Assembly: GCA_036346375.1 (NCBI GenBank)
Contig: JAYEVE010001028.1
Span: forward strand, 1-64,000
Direction of reading: 5' to 3'
DNA length: 64,000 bases
From: Guadua angustifolia
Lineage: Eukaryota > Streptophyta > Magnoliopsida > Poales > Poaceae
Shown: in pieces, positions 1 to 11,665 of the stretch
Numbering within the stretch: position 1 is the first letter of the stretch
How the letters are laid out: every line of letters begins with the position of its first letter
Position numbers and translations under genes: made by a program
Notes under the pieces: generated by a model
What the model was told of the DNA's origin: nothing
Databases searched by the model: none
What the model saw: the letters and a program-made list of their open reading frames with translations, nothing else

Positions 1-2060
1 AAAAAAGCGATTAAGCTAGGACCCGTCGGCGAATCCGTGAACTGCTATAAACCTCGACGAATCTGTGTTTTTTTTGTCAAGACGCATCTTTGTTTTTGTG
101 TCCGCTTCTCTAAAAACTGATGAGAAGAGCCAAACGTAAACCGTAGAGGAATCTAAAGTAACATATTTTTTTTCGGGGTCCGTTCCGTTAAAAGCCACGA
201 GGAGGACCTAAATGTAAACCGCAGAAGGACCTAAACGTAATTCCAAATTTGTTCGGGTCTATTTTATTAAAATACCGTCGAAAGAACCTAAATGTAATTT
301 CCAATTTTCCGAAGAGGCTATTCGCGAGGCCGGTGACTTGGCTGCCTTGGTTGCTCTCCAATCCCACCCACTATAATATATAGTACTAGGTAGATAAGCG
401 GCTTCTGTTCTTGTGGGTTGAATTCGATAGCATCGCGCGGAAAATAATAATTTTTATTTTCGCAAAACCACCCTTGGTCAAAAATAGTCTAGAGGAAAAG
501 GAAAAAATTATTAGAGATGACAACCTTCTTTTGTCGAGCCTAATACTCTATCGTTCAGCGAGTAATAATACATGTTCGCAAAACCACCCACTTGGTGAAA
601 AATAGCCTAGAGGAAAAAGGGCGAAAAATCTTCGATGAATCTGTGTTTTTTTGGTGACGAAAACATTTTTTTCCGGTTTTTTTGCTGCGTTTGTTAAAAA
701 AAATGGGTCGTCAGGACCCGCCAGCGAATCAACAGGACGATATAAATCTTCGGACGAATCTACATTTTTTTTAAAAAAAACTCGCGGTTATGACCCGTTG
801 GCAAATCTATAAGTTGCTATAAACTTTCGATGAATATGTGTTTTTCTGGTGACGAAAACGTTTTTCGTTTTTTGTCTTTGAAAACATTTTTTCGGGTTTT
901 TAGTGGCGAAAACATTTTTTGGGAAAAACGGCGAAAGGACCTGAGCGTAAGCGAGGACTTGTTTGTTATTTTTTGGACACATTAAGCTATCTGAAAAATT
1001 AGAAAAGGGCTTGTTCGCGATTTAAAATTAACGGAAGGCTTTTCCAGTAAATACCACGCCGAGGACCTAATCGCGAAAGGGAAAAAATATTTTCGCCTCA
1101 CAGAAAATTACGCAGGGACCTATTCGTAATTTCGCAGAACCGGAGGGTTTTCGCAAAAGCGGTAGCGACGACACGTGGAGCCCCTGGTTGGGCTCCATTT
1201 CTCGGCTATAATAGATGGACTAAGTGGGAAGCGGCTTACGTGCAGGCGGTTGAATTCGATAGCATGCGCTGATTATGACCGTTGGCAAATCCATAAGTTG
1301 ATATAAACCTTCGATGAATCCGTGTTTTTGATGGCGAAAACATTGTTTTCGTTTTTTTAGGGGTGAAAACAATATTTTTCGGGTTTTTGTTGCGTTTGTT
1401 AAAAAAATGGGTCGTTAGGACCCACCGCGAATCCGCGGAGAAAAACATTGTTTAGTTTTTTGGGTGCCGAAAAATATTTTTTCGGTTTTTGGTTGCGTTC
1501 GATTAAAAAATGGGTCGTTAGGACCCACCGCGAATCCATGGGTCGCTATAAATCTGGACGAATCTACATTTTTTAAAAAAACCATGGTCACGATCCGTTA
1601 GCGATACATAAGTTCTTGACGAATCTACATTTTTTAAAAAACCCGGTTACGATCCGTTGGCAAATACATAAGTTGCTATAAAACTTCGATGAATTTGCGT
1701 TTTTTTGGTGACGAAAACATTTTTTCCGTGTTTTTTGGGTGGCGAAAAAATTTTTTCCGGGTTTTTCTAGTGGTGAAAACATTTTTTCGAAAAATGGAGA
1801 AAGGACACGAACGTAAGCGAGGACCGGATGTTATTTTTTGGACCTGTTCGCTATCTGAAAAATTAGAAAAGGGCTTGTTCGCGATTTGAAACTAACGGAG
1901 GCTTTTCCGTAAAAATACCGGCGTGGACCTAACGCTAAGTAAAAAAATATTCTTGTCTCATAAAAATCGCATAGGGACCTATCCGTGATTTCAAGAAAGC
2001 GGAGGAGTTTTTCGCGAATGCACAAGATAACGCGTGGGCGGGCTGAGGGCTCGGCGATTC
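1..2060 (+). repeat. Degenerate dispersed repeat block (family A), plus orientation
   Basis: No gene is recognisable. The block is built from shuffled, diverged phrases that recur many times, such as GACCCGTTGGCAAATC, CTATAAACCTTCGATGAATC, GGACCTAAACGTAA and GGGCTTGTTCGCGATTT, separated by poly-T tracts. The phrase TTGAATTCGATAGCAT occurs near 419 and 1250, each time after a CTATAAT-like sequence, so roughly two or three long degenerate units may be present. Related phrases recur at 19360-19860 (same strand) and 30590-31390 (opposite strand). The family type is not known to me; a decayed LTR or Helitron-like element is possible. Confidence 0.6.
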
Positions 2061-2078
2061 CTTCGCTTATAATAGATG

Positions 2079-2098
2079 TGATATGATATGATATGATA
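2079..2098. repeat. ATATG/ATATGAT microsatellite
   Basis: A short run of the 5-bp unit GATAT/ATATG, about four copies, sits at the right edge of the family A block. Flanking 2100-2400 shows no gene and no clear repeat structure. Confidence 0.7.
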
Positions 2099-2399
2099 AA
2101 TATCACATATAAAGTGAACAAAGAGAAGGGTAGCGTGTAGCCACAAGGTGGCGATCGTGAGTTGGGTTCGATCACAGTGGAGGTGACCCAACCAACTTCC
2201 TCCTTGTCTCTAAAACCAACTTATCTCTAATTCTATCCTTTATTTAAACAAAACTCTATTTCTAATTAAAAATAAATTAAAGATTCAGCCATTTGGTTAA
2301 AAACCGATTCGATTTTCTTGAGAAACTAAAAATCATTCTCTTTCTCATTTTCCAAGGTTCCCTTCCTGGTACAACCGCATGCATGAAACTCCTCTATGG

Positions 2400-3360
2400 C
2401 TATCGGCTGAGTAGACCTGGGTATTAGGCTAAGTTTTTTGAGTCGGCCTATGGGCATTGTCGGCGTATTTCTCTGTTGGGTACCCTCTGCCGCATAAAGC
2501 GGTCCACGTGGCGCCCGGCGGCAGTGTGGGCGAGGACGTCTCGCCGGCGCCCGATCCACGTGGCGGCTTTAGCGTCGACGGCGGCGTGCATGACCCGGCA
2601 GTCTGTGCCCCGTGGCGCCCGGCGGCGGTGGGCGAAGACGCCTGCCGCCCGGCGCCCGATCCGCGTGGCGGCTTTGGCGTCAAGCGGCGTGCGGCCGCCG
2701 GCAAGCTTGCCGTACGTGGCGCCCGGCGAGCAGTGGCGAGACGCTCGCTGCCGCGGCGCCCGATCCGTGGCGGCTTTGGCGTCGGGTGGCGAGATGTCTG
2801 CCGCCCGTACCGTAAGGCAAAAAGGTGGGGCGCGATGGCTTCACCTCGAAGTCTCCTTCCCCTACCGTACCATGTCGGGCAGCAGCTTTCTTTGGTCGAG
2901 CTTATCGGCGCAAGGGTTTTACGCAACAAGCCCATTCCTCTGACGCCTCTCACTTACCTGTCCCGAAGGGGTCCCATCCGGGCGGACCGGGCAAAGGAAT
3001 GGGAAAGCACAAGAAGGAGCATTAAATGTGTTAAGATCAGCATGATGACCCTCCTTTTACCTACCCCTATTGGCCTGGCCTATATAAGGGCACTCGGGTG
3101 CATGGGGATGGGGGGATCAGTCGATCGAACGAGCAGACCTTAGAGAGCTAGCAGAAGAACTTGTAATTTGAACTCTGTACTAGCTTCAAACATTCCATAA
3201 GAAATTTAGCAGGACGTAAGGTTATTACCCTTCTCACAAGGGGCCTGAACCTGGGTAAAAACGTTCCCGTGTTCTTCCTAGTTCATAGACGTCGGAGCCC
3301 TCCGCGTGGGAGTTTCTAGGGTTTTCACCCTCTTGGGTTAGCGAGCCGCGAGGCGCCTCC
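2400..3360 (+). mobile_element. LTR-like GC-rich block with TATA box
   Basis: This GC-rich block contains a 105-bp minisatellite (2506-2797), then a TATATAAGG box at about 3080 followed by a leader-like stretch with TTATTACCCTTCTCACAAGG and GCCTGAACCTGGGTAAAA. The arrangement, a promoter followed by a short R/U5-like tail, is what one sees in LTRs of grass retrotransposons. I cannot find a matching second copy or clean TG...CA ends, so the boundaries are approximate. The open frames across it in all three plus frames result from the GC-rich 105-bp repeat and are not taken as genes. Confidence 0.35.
2506..2797 (+). repeat. 105-bp GC-rich minisatellite, about 2.8 copies
   Basis: Units begin with CGTGGCGCCCGGCGGC at 2506, 2611 and 2716, exactly 105 bp apart. 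Each holds CGGCGCCCGATCC(G/A)CGTGG then GGCTTTGGCGTC. Because 105 is a multiple of three and the sequence is GC-rich, several frames stay open through the array. Confidence 0.85.
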
Positions 3361-3745
3361 TCTGAGAACTAAACACAGTGCAGAGGCTCAGGAGCTGTCA
3401 GGTGGAATACGCCGACAACGGCAGATATAGCACGACTGAAGCATGACAAGACACGGTGCACACGTGGGCTAGGTCGGCATGACACGGATAATAGGGTCGT
3501 GTCGTGTCCCGCGGTCAGGCATGATGGGCGGCACAACACACTAGTATGGACCCTGCTTGGGCCGACACAACACAAAACAGGCCCGATGGGTCTTAAGTAG
3601 GAGCATCGTGCGACAGAGCGCCCTGCCATGACATTGTGTCATGTTGTGACTCGCCCTATGACCGGTGACTTTTGCGGACCACGCATGCGGAGAAAGGGAA
3701 GACAACGGAGATAATAAAAGGTGAAGAATAAGGACTAGAGAGTAC
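3360..3745. repeat. Repeat fragment with GACACGG/GTGTCGTGTC phrases
   Basis: No gene. The stretch contains phrases such as GGTCGGCATGACACGG and CGTGTCGTGTCCCGCGG of the type common in grass LTRs. It ends where the truncated Tat-type RNase H begins, so the junction near 3740 is probably a deletion or insertion breakpoint. Confidence 0.35.
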
Positions 3746-5444
3746 ATGCTCATTGACATTGAGCACGCACACCAAGCCACTCCGCACTTCGACGCAACCA
3801 ACAACGTCGCCGAGTATGAAGCTCTCATCAACGGTCTCCGGATCGCTGCCGACCTCGGCGCGCGCCGGCTCTACACACACAGCGACTCCAAGCATGTCGT
3901 CAACCAAGTCATGAAGGCCACGGAGCCTCGTGACGCACGCATGGTAGCATACTGCTGGGAGGTGCGCAAGCTCGAGGAAAGATTCAATGGTTTCGAGCTT
4001 CACCATAGCTACCGACGCTACAATGGTGAGGCCGACTACCTAGCCAATCTCGCCTCCGGCAAAGGACCGGTCCCGACTGGGATCTTCGTCTCCGACCTCC
4101 ACAAACCTTTCGTCCGACTGAGCAGCCGACCAACTCCCCGGGCGCAACCGCTCCGACTGCCGAACGGTCGGGTACGGAACCGTCCGGGTCGGGCCACGAT
4201 GTGCTGATTGTCGACTCCGACTGGAGGAAGCCCTTCATCGACCGGTTGATTGACGGATCGCTCCCTGTCGACCCAACCGAGGCCCAGCGCCACCGCTTGA
4301 CGGGCGAAATCGCCGTCTGATGGGAGAAGACCTACAAGAGGAGCCCTCTCGAGTCCTCGAAGCGCATCTGGCGATCAAGGAAGCAGATGCTACTCAATAT
4401 CCATGGCGGCATCTGCGGCCACCACGCCGCACCACAGTCCCTCGTGGGGAAAGCTTTCCGCTAAGGTTTCTACTGGCCGACCGCCGTGGCCGACGCCGAG
4501 CAAATTGTTCGCACCTGCGAAGGGTGCCAGTTCTTTGCCCAGCAAACACATCTTCCAATGCAAGCCTTACAGATGATCCCCATCACATGGCCATTCACTG
4601 TTTGGGGACTCGATCTGGTCTGGCCCTTTAAAAAGGCGCCCGGGGGCTTTACCCACCTGCTTGTCGCGGTAGACAAGTTCACCAAATGGATAGAAGCCAA
4701 GCCGGTCGTCACCATCACCTCGGTGCAAGCGGCCAACTTCTTCCACGACATCGTTTATCGGTTCGGAGTCCCGAACTCCATCATCACCGATAACGAGAAC
4801 CACGTTCACGGGAAGAATTCCTCGAGTTCTGCGACGGCTTCAACATCCGCGTTGACTGGGCAGCCATAGCCCATCCGCGGACCAATGGCCAAGTCGAGCG
4901 GGCAAATGGCATGATCCCCCAAGGGCTCAAGCCGCGAATCTTCAGCCGACTGAAGAAATTCGTGGGACGATGGGTGGTCGAGCTGCCCTCCATTCACTGG
5001 AGCCTGCGGACCACACCGACCCGGTTGACTGGGTTTACACCATTCTTCATGGTGTTCGTCTTTGAAAAACCCACCGACCGACACAGAGTCTGGCGCTCGA
5101 GATTACAAGCCTTCAACGACGCACGGGGGCTCGACGCGCAACAAGACACCATCGACCAGCTCGACAAGGTGCGCGACATGGCCGTTCTGCGATTGGCCAA
5201 ATACCAGCAAATGCTACGGCACTACCACAATCGTCAGGTCCGCGGTCGGTCCTTCAGCGTTGGCGACCTGGTCCTGCGCCAGGTTCAGTCCAACAAGGAC
5301 AGGCACAAGCTGTCCCCTCCCTGGGAAGGCCCCTTCACCGTCGTGGAGGTCCTCCGACCCGGCACCTTTCGACTCAAAGATGTCGATGACAACTTTGTGT
5401 CTAACGCATGGAATATTGAGAAGTTGAGACGATTCTATCTCTAA
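3746..5444 (+). pseudogene. Tat-type pol remnant: RNase H and integrase
   Basis: The first stretch (3746-4207) is the end of a retroviral-type RNase H: NVAEYEAL carries the glutamate, HSDSKHVVNQV the second aspartate and NGEADYLANLAS the last one; the first catalytic aspartate lies beyond the truncation. The integrase follows. Its HHCC zinc finger near 4395-4530 (HGGICGHH ... CEGC) is broken by a TAA at about 4461. The catalytic core (GLDLVWPF; FGVPNSIITDNE; NGQVERANG) supplies all three acidic residues, but a one-base shift near 4810-4830 splits it. The C-terminal part (4911-5444) ends in WNIEKLRRFYL, a usual ending for Tat pol. No function is expected. Confidence 0.85.
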
Positions 5445-6298
5445 AACTTTCTCTTTATTCTCACGTCTCCACCCAATCCTCTGAGTTCAAAGCGTCGAGT
5501 GCCGACCACGCCCTGGTCCTCATGCGCCACTCGGGGGCTACTCGTTCGCCTACTCATCCAAGTCGGCACCCTGACCGGCCATCGGGACCTCCCAAGTGGT
5601 AACCCTCTCGACCCAAGTGCTACGACCTGCGCCCCAGCGGCTACGGTTGCGAAATAGTGCTTTGCGGGAGAAGGAAGTGCCCTTGCCGGGCGGTCCATAG
5701 TCGATCGGGGATACGCTTTTGGGCTGCTAAGTCTTTTGCTATCTTTGCGTTTTCCTCAAAATATTAGCACTTCGACCTACGCTCAAACAACCCCAGTGGT
5801 TCCTGAGGGCTACGGTCATTCGACGACAACGAGTGCTCACCACAGAGAAGAAATGCAAAATATCAAACAAAGTTCTCATAATATATATTACATTATATTA
5901 TCCAAAATCAAAAAGTCGGTCTTGGGCGCCGAGATTCTCTAAGCTAACCAAAGGCATAAATGCGTCGAGTTATCTTTGCTCTCGATGTCGCGCTGGGCAT
6001 CCACGTGCGCCCAGCCACCGCAAATCTCGCCGCGCCCGTGCTCTTGCTTGCGCTGCTGGTCGCCGATCCCGGTGATAGCGCCATCGGGTTGAAGGCGCCA
6101 CGGTTGGCGCAGCGAAAGCGCCATGTACTCGCCGCCCGAGCGGCGACTTCCGCCCTGAGCGAAGCGCTCGTTCAAAGCGCAGGTAGGTCGGCCAAGGCGT
6201 CGGCGCCGGTGAGAGCAAAGCGTCTTGTGACACGAAGACGCTCAAGCGCTTTCGTTCAGCCTCACCCCAGGCTCAAGCTCTGGCCATGCTTTTCGTGG

Positions 6299-6934
6299 TC
6301 AGGCGAGCATGGAGACGAGGTTCTCGAGCGTGACCCAGCGCTCCTCGTGCATCTTAGCGAGCTCTTCCTCGGCGGCCTGGGCCCGAGCCCGCTGCGACGA
6401 CACCTCCTCGCGCGTCTTAGCGAGCTCCTCCTCGGCGACCTCGGCCCGAGCGGTGAGGCACGCCTCCTCGCGTCTTAGTAAGCTCCTCCTCGGTGGCGGG
6501 CCGAGCTCAGTACATAACGCCTCCGCTTCACAGGCGTAACCGTTCGTGACCCTAGGCGCTCGAGGAAGCTGCGGTGATGTCGGCCTATGACCGTCATACC
6601 CGTCGCCCGGGCTCCCGTCGTAGAGGGATCGCCTGGGGCGGTTGGGGGAGTGTCGAAAGCTGCTCCAGCGGTGTCCACCTCCCCCACCAAGGCGGCTAGC
6701 GGGGGCACCGCAGGCAGCTGGCGAGAGCCCAAGCCGGAGGCGCTGAGGGAAAAGTGAAAGCAAGTCAGCGTCAGTAAGAAAAAATCGAAGCCATCCTAAA
6801 GCTAAACAAAGGAAACTCACGCTGGAAGAGGGTTCCAGATATGGAAGACAGACGAGGGTAGGGTGATCCCACCCCTCGTCGCGGCTGTGAAGGACCCGAC
6901 ATCGGTGTGGGGCCTCTTGGGGCCTGAACCGCAC
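6299..6934 (-). pseudogene. Antisense Tat gene remnant, coiled-coil part
   Basis: On the minus strand the last third of this frame reads as a charged heptad-type coiled coil, with phrases AEEELAKTREEVSSQ and AEEELAKMHEERW. The upstream part is low-complexity and probably intron or frame-shifted coding. It matches in position and style the coiled-coil C-terminal portion of antisense genes of Tat elements. A TATA box in the right orientation lies at 7101-7107. No Transposase_28-like N-terminal domain is visible in this unit. Function unknown. Confidence 0.5.
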
Positions 6935-7100
6935 GGGTCTGCAGCCACCGCGCGGCAGCCGGCCCTCTGGTCTTCACCTCCGCTCGCCATCTACACTTGC
7001 GCTCCCTGGCTCTTTCCCTCTCTCGTTGCAGAAAGGTGCGGGGAGGCGGAGAGGCGAAGGAAACGACAGGGCGTGGTCACTCTCACGCCCCCCATGCCGT

Positions 7101-7107
7101 ATTTATA
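7101..7107 (-). promoter_or_regulatory. TATA box for antisense transcript, first unit
   Basis: On the minus strand this reads TATAAAT, in a GC-rich setting (CCCCGTCTTTATAAATACGG). It sits about 170 bp upstream of the start of antisense coding-like sequence. In the second unit an antisense TATAACC lies at a comparable place near 10360-10370, next to a similarly placed GGGGGGCG motif. This is an inference from sequence only. Confidence 0.4.
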
Positions 7108-8166
7108 AAGACGGGGCGGAGCGGTCCGAGCGGACGTCGCCTCGGGCAGAGCGTCGTACGCGCATTAAATCCACTCTCTACAGGATGGGACGTGCCCTTT
7201 CCACTCCTCCTCCTACGCATTAAAACGCGATACGACGGCTGGGGGTGAAAGGACACCGCTTCGGCCAGGGCGCCGCGTGACCCCTCGGTTTCGGCTCCTG
7301 GGCTAGACTGATCGCATCGCGATAGGGAAGAAAGGCCTAGACGGGCCGCTGCGGCCTCAAGGTGGCAGAAGGCCCATTAGCTCACTGCCCCGGTGGAAAG
7401 TTGAGCGAGGGGCCCGATAGCCACGTCGTCTCCAACACCTGGAATAAAAAAGTTAAGGCGACTCTGTCCCTAAAACTTTTTCTTATTCTCGCACCCATTT
7501 ACCATTCCTCCGAGTTCAAGCGCTGCGTGGCGACCAAGCTTGGTCCCCACACACCGCTCGGGGCTACAAGTTCCTACACTCATACGGGTCGGTGACCGAG
7601 CCCTCGGTTCCCCTAAGCGTTAACCCTCTCGACCCAAGTACTCGACCTCGCCCGGCCTCACGGTTGTAGAAGTAGTGCCAGCGGAAGAAGGAAGTGCATG
7701 TCAGTGCGATCCATAGTCGGTCGAGAACACTCCTTTCCCACGCAAGTGCAAATGAATGATTCGCACCTAAGTTCCTGCTCCCTTTGCGCTTTCCTCAAAA
7801 GTGTTAACATGCCGATCTACGCTTGTATAACCCCCGCGGTTTCCAAAGCTATGGTCGTCAAATGTTCATCACCTCAAGAAAGTGCAAAGGACAAAGTCGA
7901 ACTTCCGGGTCGGCCGACTGGCCAAAACACAAAAATAAACTTTAGATCATTACATGGCAAAGTTATTACATCACGAAAAAGCAAAAACATCTAACTTTTT
8001 TCCTCTACTCCCGGTGGAGGATGCTCTGCGGCGATATCCGGCTGGCGATCACTCGGGCGCGCGGGTCGACCTGGGTCTCGAACCCGTTGATCTCCTCATC
8101 GGTCCGGTCCGCGGTGATCCCACTACTAACGGCGTCAAGGTTAATACCGTCATAGTGGGAGATGAT

Positions 8167-9060
8167 TCAGACAAGCGCCGAAGAAGCTCCGAGTACGCTC
8201 CCTTCGCTCACCGAGCCCTCAACATGCTCCGGCACGCGGGCTAGATCAGTGGCAAGTGAGCTCGGACCCTGCACGGCGGTCCCGAGCACCCGGTCGCAGA
8301 CCTCCCGACCGACCCTCCGAAGGGTCGCCAGCTCGGCGGTTTGCTCGGACAGCTCCCCCTCCGCTAGCTCCTTCGCCGAGCAGGCTCGATCCCACGACAT
8401 GACCGTCGATCGCCTCCTCTCTCTGCTCTCTGCGCCTCCACCCGCTTGAGTTTCCTCTGCAGCTCTACAGATCGAGACAATCTCAAAAAAGGGCAAATTG
8501 CGACGGCGAAAATCGACCAGGGGGTCGGGCCATTTACCGGCCGAGGAGTCCATCATAGCGGAGCTCCTCGAGCTGGCCGGGTCTCCTCGTCAAGCTTCTT
8601 CACCATGTTGCCCTCTTCTGGCGGTGTCCTGGCGTGTTGGCCTCCGCTAGGAGGGATTCAAGCTCAGACACCCTCGCCTTCAAGGGCTGGCTCGTCCGAC
8701 GATCCTCGAGCAAGACCTGGGAGAGCTGATCCAGCGCCTAGCGGGCCTCCGTCCGCTCGCGTGCCAAGGCTTCCCGAGCGTTGTGCAGCTCGGGGCGCAG
8801 CTGGTCGCACTCTTTCTTGGCGGCCATCCTCCGGCCATACAGACTCCGGAGGAACTTCGACTTCTCCACCGATCGGGCCAGCAAATGCTACGAAACACGA
8901 GCACCCTATTAGCCCACCGATCGCTAAAACTCATCAAAAGCTGAGGATGGGGTTTGGTTTGGCTTACCGCGCTGATCGGGTGAGTTTCCCCGGAAACGGC
9001 GTTCGGCGCCTTGTCGGCGGATTCGAGGGCGAGAGCCAGACCCTTCCAGATCTGGCTCAC
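8167..9060 (-). pseudogene. Antisense Tat gene remnant, middle and coiled coil
   Basis: Two minus-strand stretches look protein-like. One (about 8600-8890) gives LYGRRMAAKKECDQLRPE and REALARERTEARRALDQLSQ, a charged coiled coil; the other (8167-8556) gives more of the same, with RERRRSTVMSWDRACSAKEL. They lie in different frames and are separated by sequence with intron-like or stop-containing character. They would follow the Transposase_28-like N-terminus at 9680-10228 in the same antisense gene. Disrupted; role unknown. Confidence 0.5.
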
Positions 9061-9679
9061 CTTAGCCTTGACTTGCTGCGCGCCCCCCTGGAGGGCCGTT
9101 CACGCCCCATCCTCTGCCTCTTCGTCCGGTCAAGAGAAACGGCTTGCTTGGTCGGGTCATTGACCGGCCCGGTCAAGCCACGAGCAAAAGCGTCCGGCGA
9201 CTCCCTAGGGCCGCCTGGCGTCCGCACTTGCGGAGGGTCGTGTGGCACCTCCACCCGTGGCCTAGCGACGACCATCTCCAGTGCCTAGACCGCCCCCTCC
9301 GGCGGGTGCCCGGGCGACAGCGGCGGGATCACGACGGGCACCAAGATCGCACCAGCTGGCGGAGGTCCTGGCGGTGGCGGTGGGAGCACTTCCTCGCCCC
9401 CTTCGGCCTCCGCTCGAGGCCTCGGCCCGCCAGGTCGCCAGACCTCCAGCGCCCAGCTCCTCTAGGACCTTCTCCTCCTACGGCACCTCATCGCCCGTCG
9501 GCTTCACCGGTGGCAACGGCTTGGCACTCGATGTCTCGACCATTGCCGGCTGCAGGGACGGCGCTGGCCCTTGCGGAGCCACCATCACTCCCGAGCGGGC
9601 CAACGCCGAGCGCCTCCACCTTGTCCTTCTGGATCTTGATCCGTTTGACGATCGCCTCCACCTTGTTCTTCTCCTTCGG

Positions 9680-10228
9680 TCAAAGGCCGAAGTCCATTCG
9701 GACCACCGCCCGCGGAGGCTGGCGGTGAAGGCCGGGCACTTGCCTTCGGTTCGGGCGTAGAACCATTCGGAGTGCCACCCCCGGTTCGACAACGGTAGCT
9801 TCACATCGATATAATCCGCCGCGCAGTCGACGCGCAGTTGGAGGGCTACGCCACCCATGAGTATCCGTCGGCTTATCCTTCCTCGGCCGGGCGTGAAAGA
9901 AGTGCCTCCAGAGCACCCAGTGGGGATCGATCCCCAAGAACGCCTCGCACAGCGTCATGAAGATCGCTATGTGGAGCACTCCGTTGGGGTTAAGGTGGTG
10001 CACCTCCGCCTTATAGTGATGAAGCAGCTCGCGGACGAAGGGATAGAGCGGCAGCCCGAACCCGCGCTCATAGAACGAGGCGGGCACCACAATCTCATCA
10101 TTCTCCAGCGCGGGGACCGCAACCCCCGTCGGCACCCTCCTCCTCGAAACATCCTGCGGGGAGAGGAACCCCTTCCTCTCCAGGCCAAGTGCGCGGCTGG
10201 CTTGGACGGTGCACTTCGGCCACAACAT
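9680..10228 (-). pseudogene. Antisense Tat gene, Transposase_28-like domain
   Basis: On the minus strand this 182-codon frame holds a well-preserved block: ENDEIVVPASFYERGFGLPL, YPFVRELLHHYKAEVHHLNP, NGVLHIAIFMTLCEAFLGI, then DPHWVLWRHFF. I recognise this as the 'putative gypsy type transposon' domain (Pfam Transposase_28, PF04195), known from antisense genes of Tat retrotransposons in grasses. Its biochemical role is not established. The frame after about residue 115 becomes low-complexity, suggesting an intron or frameshift. An antisense TATA-like TATAACC is near 10365. Confidence 0.75.
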
Positions 10229-11189
10229 CTCTAGAGACGAAAATGGTGAAAAGGGGAGAGACGGGGAAGGTGAGGAACTCCCTGGCTCGTCTTGCTTTCT
10301 TTTCTCAAGCAGGGAGACAGCGAAAGCAAAAGCAAGAACTAGCCCGGGCGCCCCCCACGCCGGTTATAGGAGCCGAACGAGCACCAATGGAGGCGAACAC
10401 CGATCAGCGAACGCTATCTCCGCAACGTCAAGACGCCTCTTCCGACCGCCACACCGGGCGTTGGTGAGGCGCGCCGGTTCAATCATTTCGCCGCACTTAA
10501 TTCCTCCACTCGCATTAAATACAAGCGAAGCGTCGGGAGACACCATTTCGGTCAAGACGCCCGCGACCTTCGATCTCCGCCTGGGCTGGTCATTGGACCA
10601 AAACAAGTATAAAAAGCCCACCGGGGCCGCTGACTTCGAGGTGGCAAAAGCTGCTGGGTTCTAAGGGCACTGGATCCACCAAGTGGAATCCAAGCCGCTA
10701 ACATAAAAGTGAGCAAGGGGCGAGGACAAGGCGAGCTCGGTGGAGCCTCTAGTTGGGTCGGCGAGACGACCAATCGCCTTAACTTCGTGTCGAGACCATA
10801 CTTCACACTCTCGCGGAACCCATCGATGGGTGGCGGCCACGCTACACTCGGGTCATGAACGGCCCAAGGTCTGACACGGATCGAGTAAAGAAAGGTTTCT
10901 TATGGGTGCGCCCCAATGGTTGGGCCGCCACGCCGGATCGTCGCTTTCGGAAGGTCCCCTTGGGAGGGATCTCCGGGGCCCACTCGGATAACTTTGTTAG
11001 GAGCTCCATGAGTTACGTTGTTCAAACCAATGCATGGTAAACACGCGTCTGCTCACCCCCTCCAGGTCCCACACTTGCGGACGGGGCGTACACGTGGGAC
11101 AGACAGTGGCCACTCCATTCGCAGATAGCCTCGCCAGACGAGGACTCGGGATGGACTCCGGTGTAAAACCAGCCTTACGAACACGTCTA

Positions 11190-11665
11190 GCTCTGACGTA
11201 AAACCTTTTCGGACCCCGAACCTCGGCTGAGGCATTCGGGCGTCAGGTTTACCAAGATCACGTCTAGCTTCTGACGTAAAGCGAGCACTCGGACCCCAGA
11301 ACCTGTTGAGGCACACGGGCGTCCGTGCGGAAACAAGGCCCGTCTAGCTCGACGTAAAATGAGCACTCGGGCACCGAACCTCGTTGAGGCATCACGGGCG
11401 TCCGTGCCGACCAAGGCCACATCTAGCTACGACGTAAAACGAGCACTCGGGCACCGAAACCTCTCTGAGGCATCCGGGCGTCCGTACCGACCTAGGCGAC
11501 GTCGAGTTACGACGTAAAACTAGCACTCGGGCACCGGAACCTCGCTGAGACATCCGAGCGACCGTGCCGACCAAGGCAACGTCGAGCCGCAACGTAAAAC
11601 CAGTACTCTGACCCTAGAACCTCGCTAAGGCATCTGGCGTCGTCATACGACTAAGGCGGCATCGG
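11190..11665 (+). repeat. 79-bp minisatellite inside the Tat element, 6 copies
   Basis: Six tandem units of about 77-80 bp share the phrases GACGTAAAACGAGCACTCGG, GCACCGAACCTC, TGAGGCATCCGGGCGTCCGT and CGACCAAGG. Units diverge by small indels. A GC-rich minisatellite in the region before the 3' LTR is a usual feature of large grass gypsy elements. No gene is present from 10650 to 12170. Confidence 0.85.

Larger units (their letters stand above)
5444..7407. mobile_element. First post-pol segment of the Tat element
   Basis: After the pol stop the sequence is non-coding on the plus strand. The first 500 bases (CTCTGAGTTCAA; GGTCCATAGTCGATCGGG) recur in diverged form after 7408, marking a direct repeat. 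The remainder carries antisense coiled-coil coding (6299-6934) and an antisense-oriented TATA box at 7101-7107. It therefore looks like a complete post-pol module placed before a second one. Confidence 0.6.

Noticed and set aside
2457..3143. Overlapping long open frames (228, 174 and 155 codons)
   Set aside because: They result from the GC-rich 105-bp minisatellite, whose unit length is a multiple of three. Composition is biased and no domain is visible.
8446..9288. 280-codon plus-strand frame
   Set aside because: It lies opposite the antisense Tat gene and mirrors its GC-rich codon pattern; no domain is recognisable.
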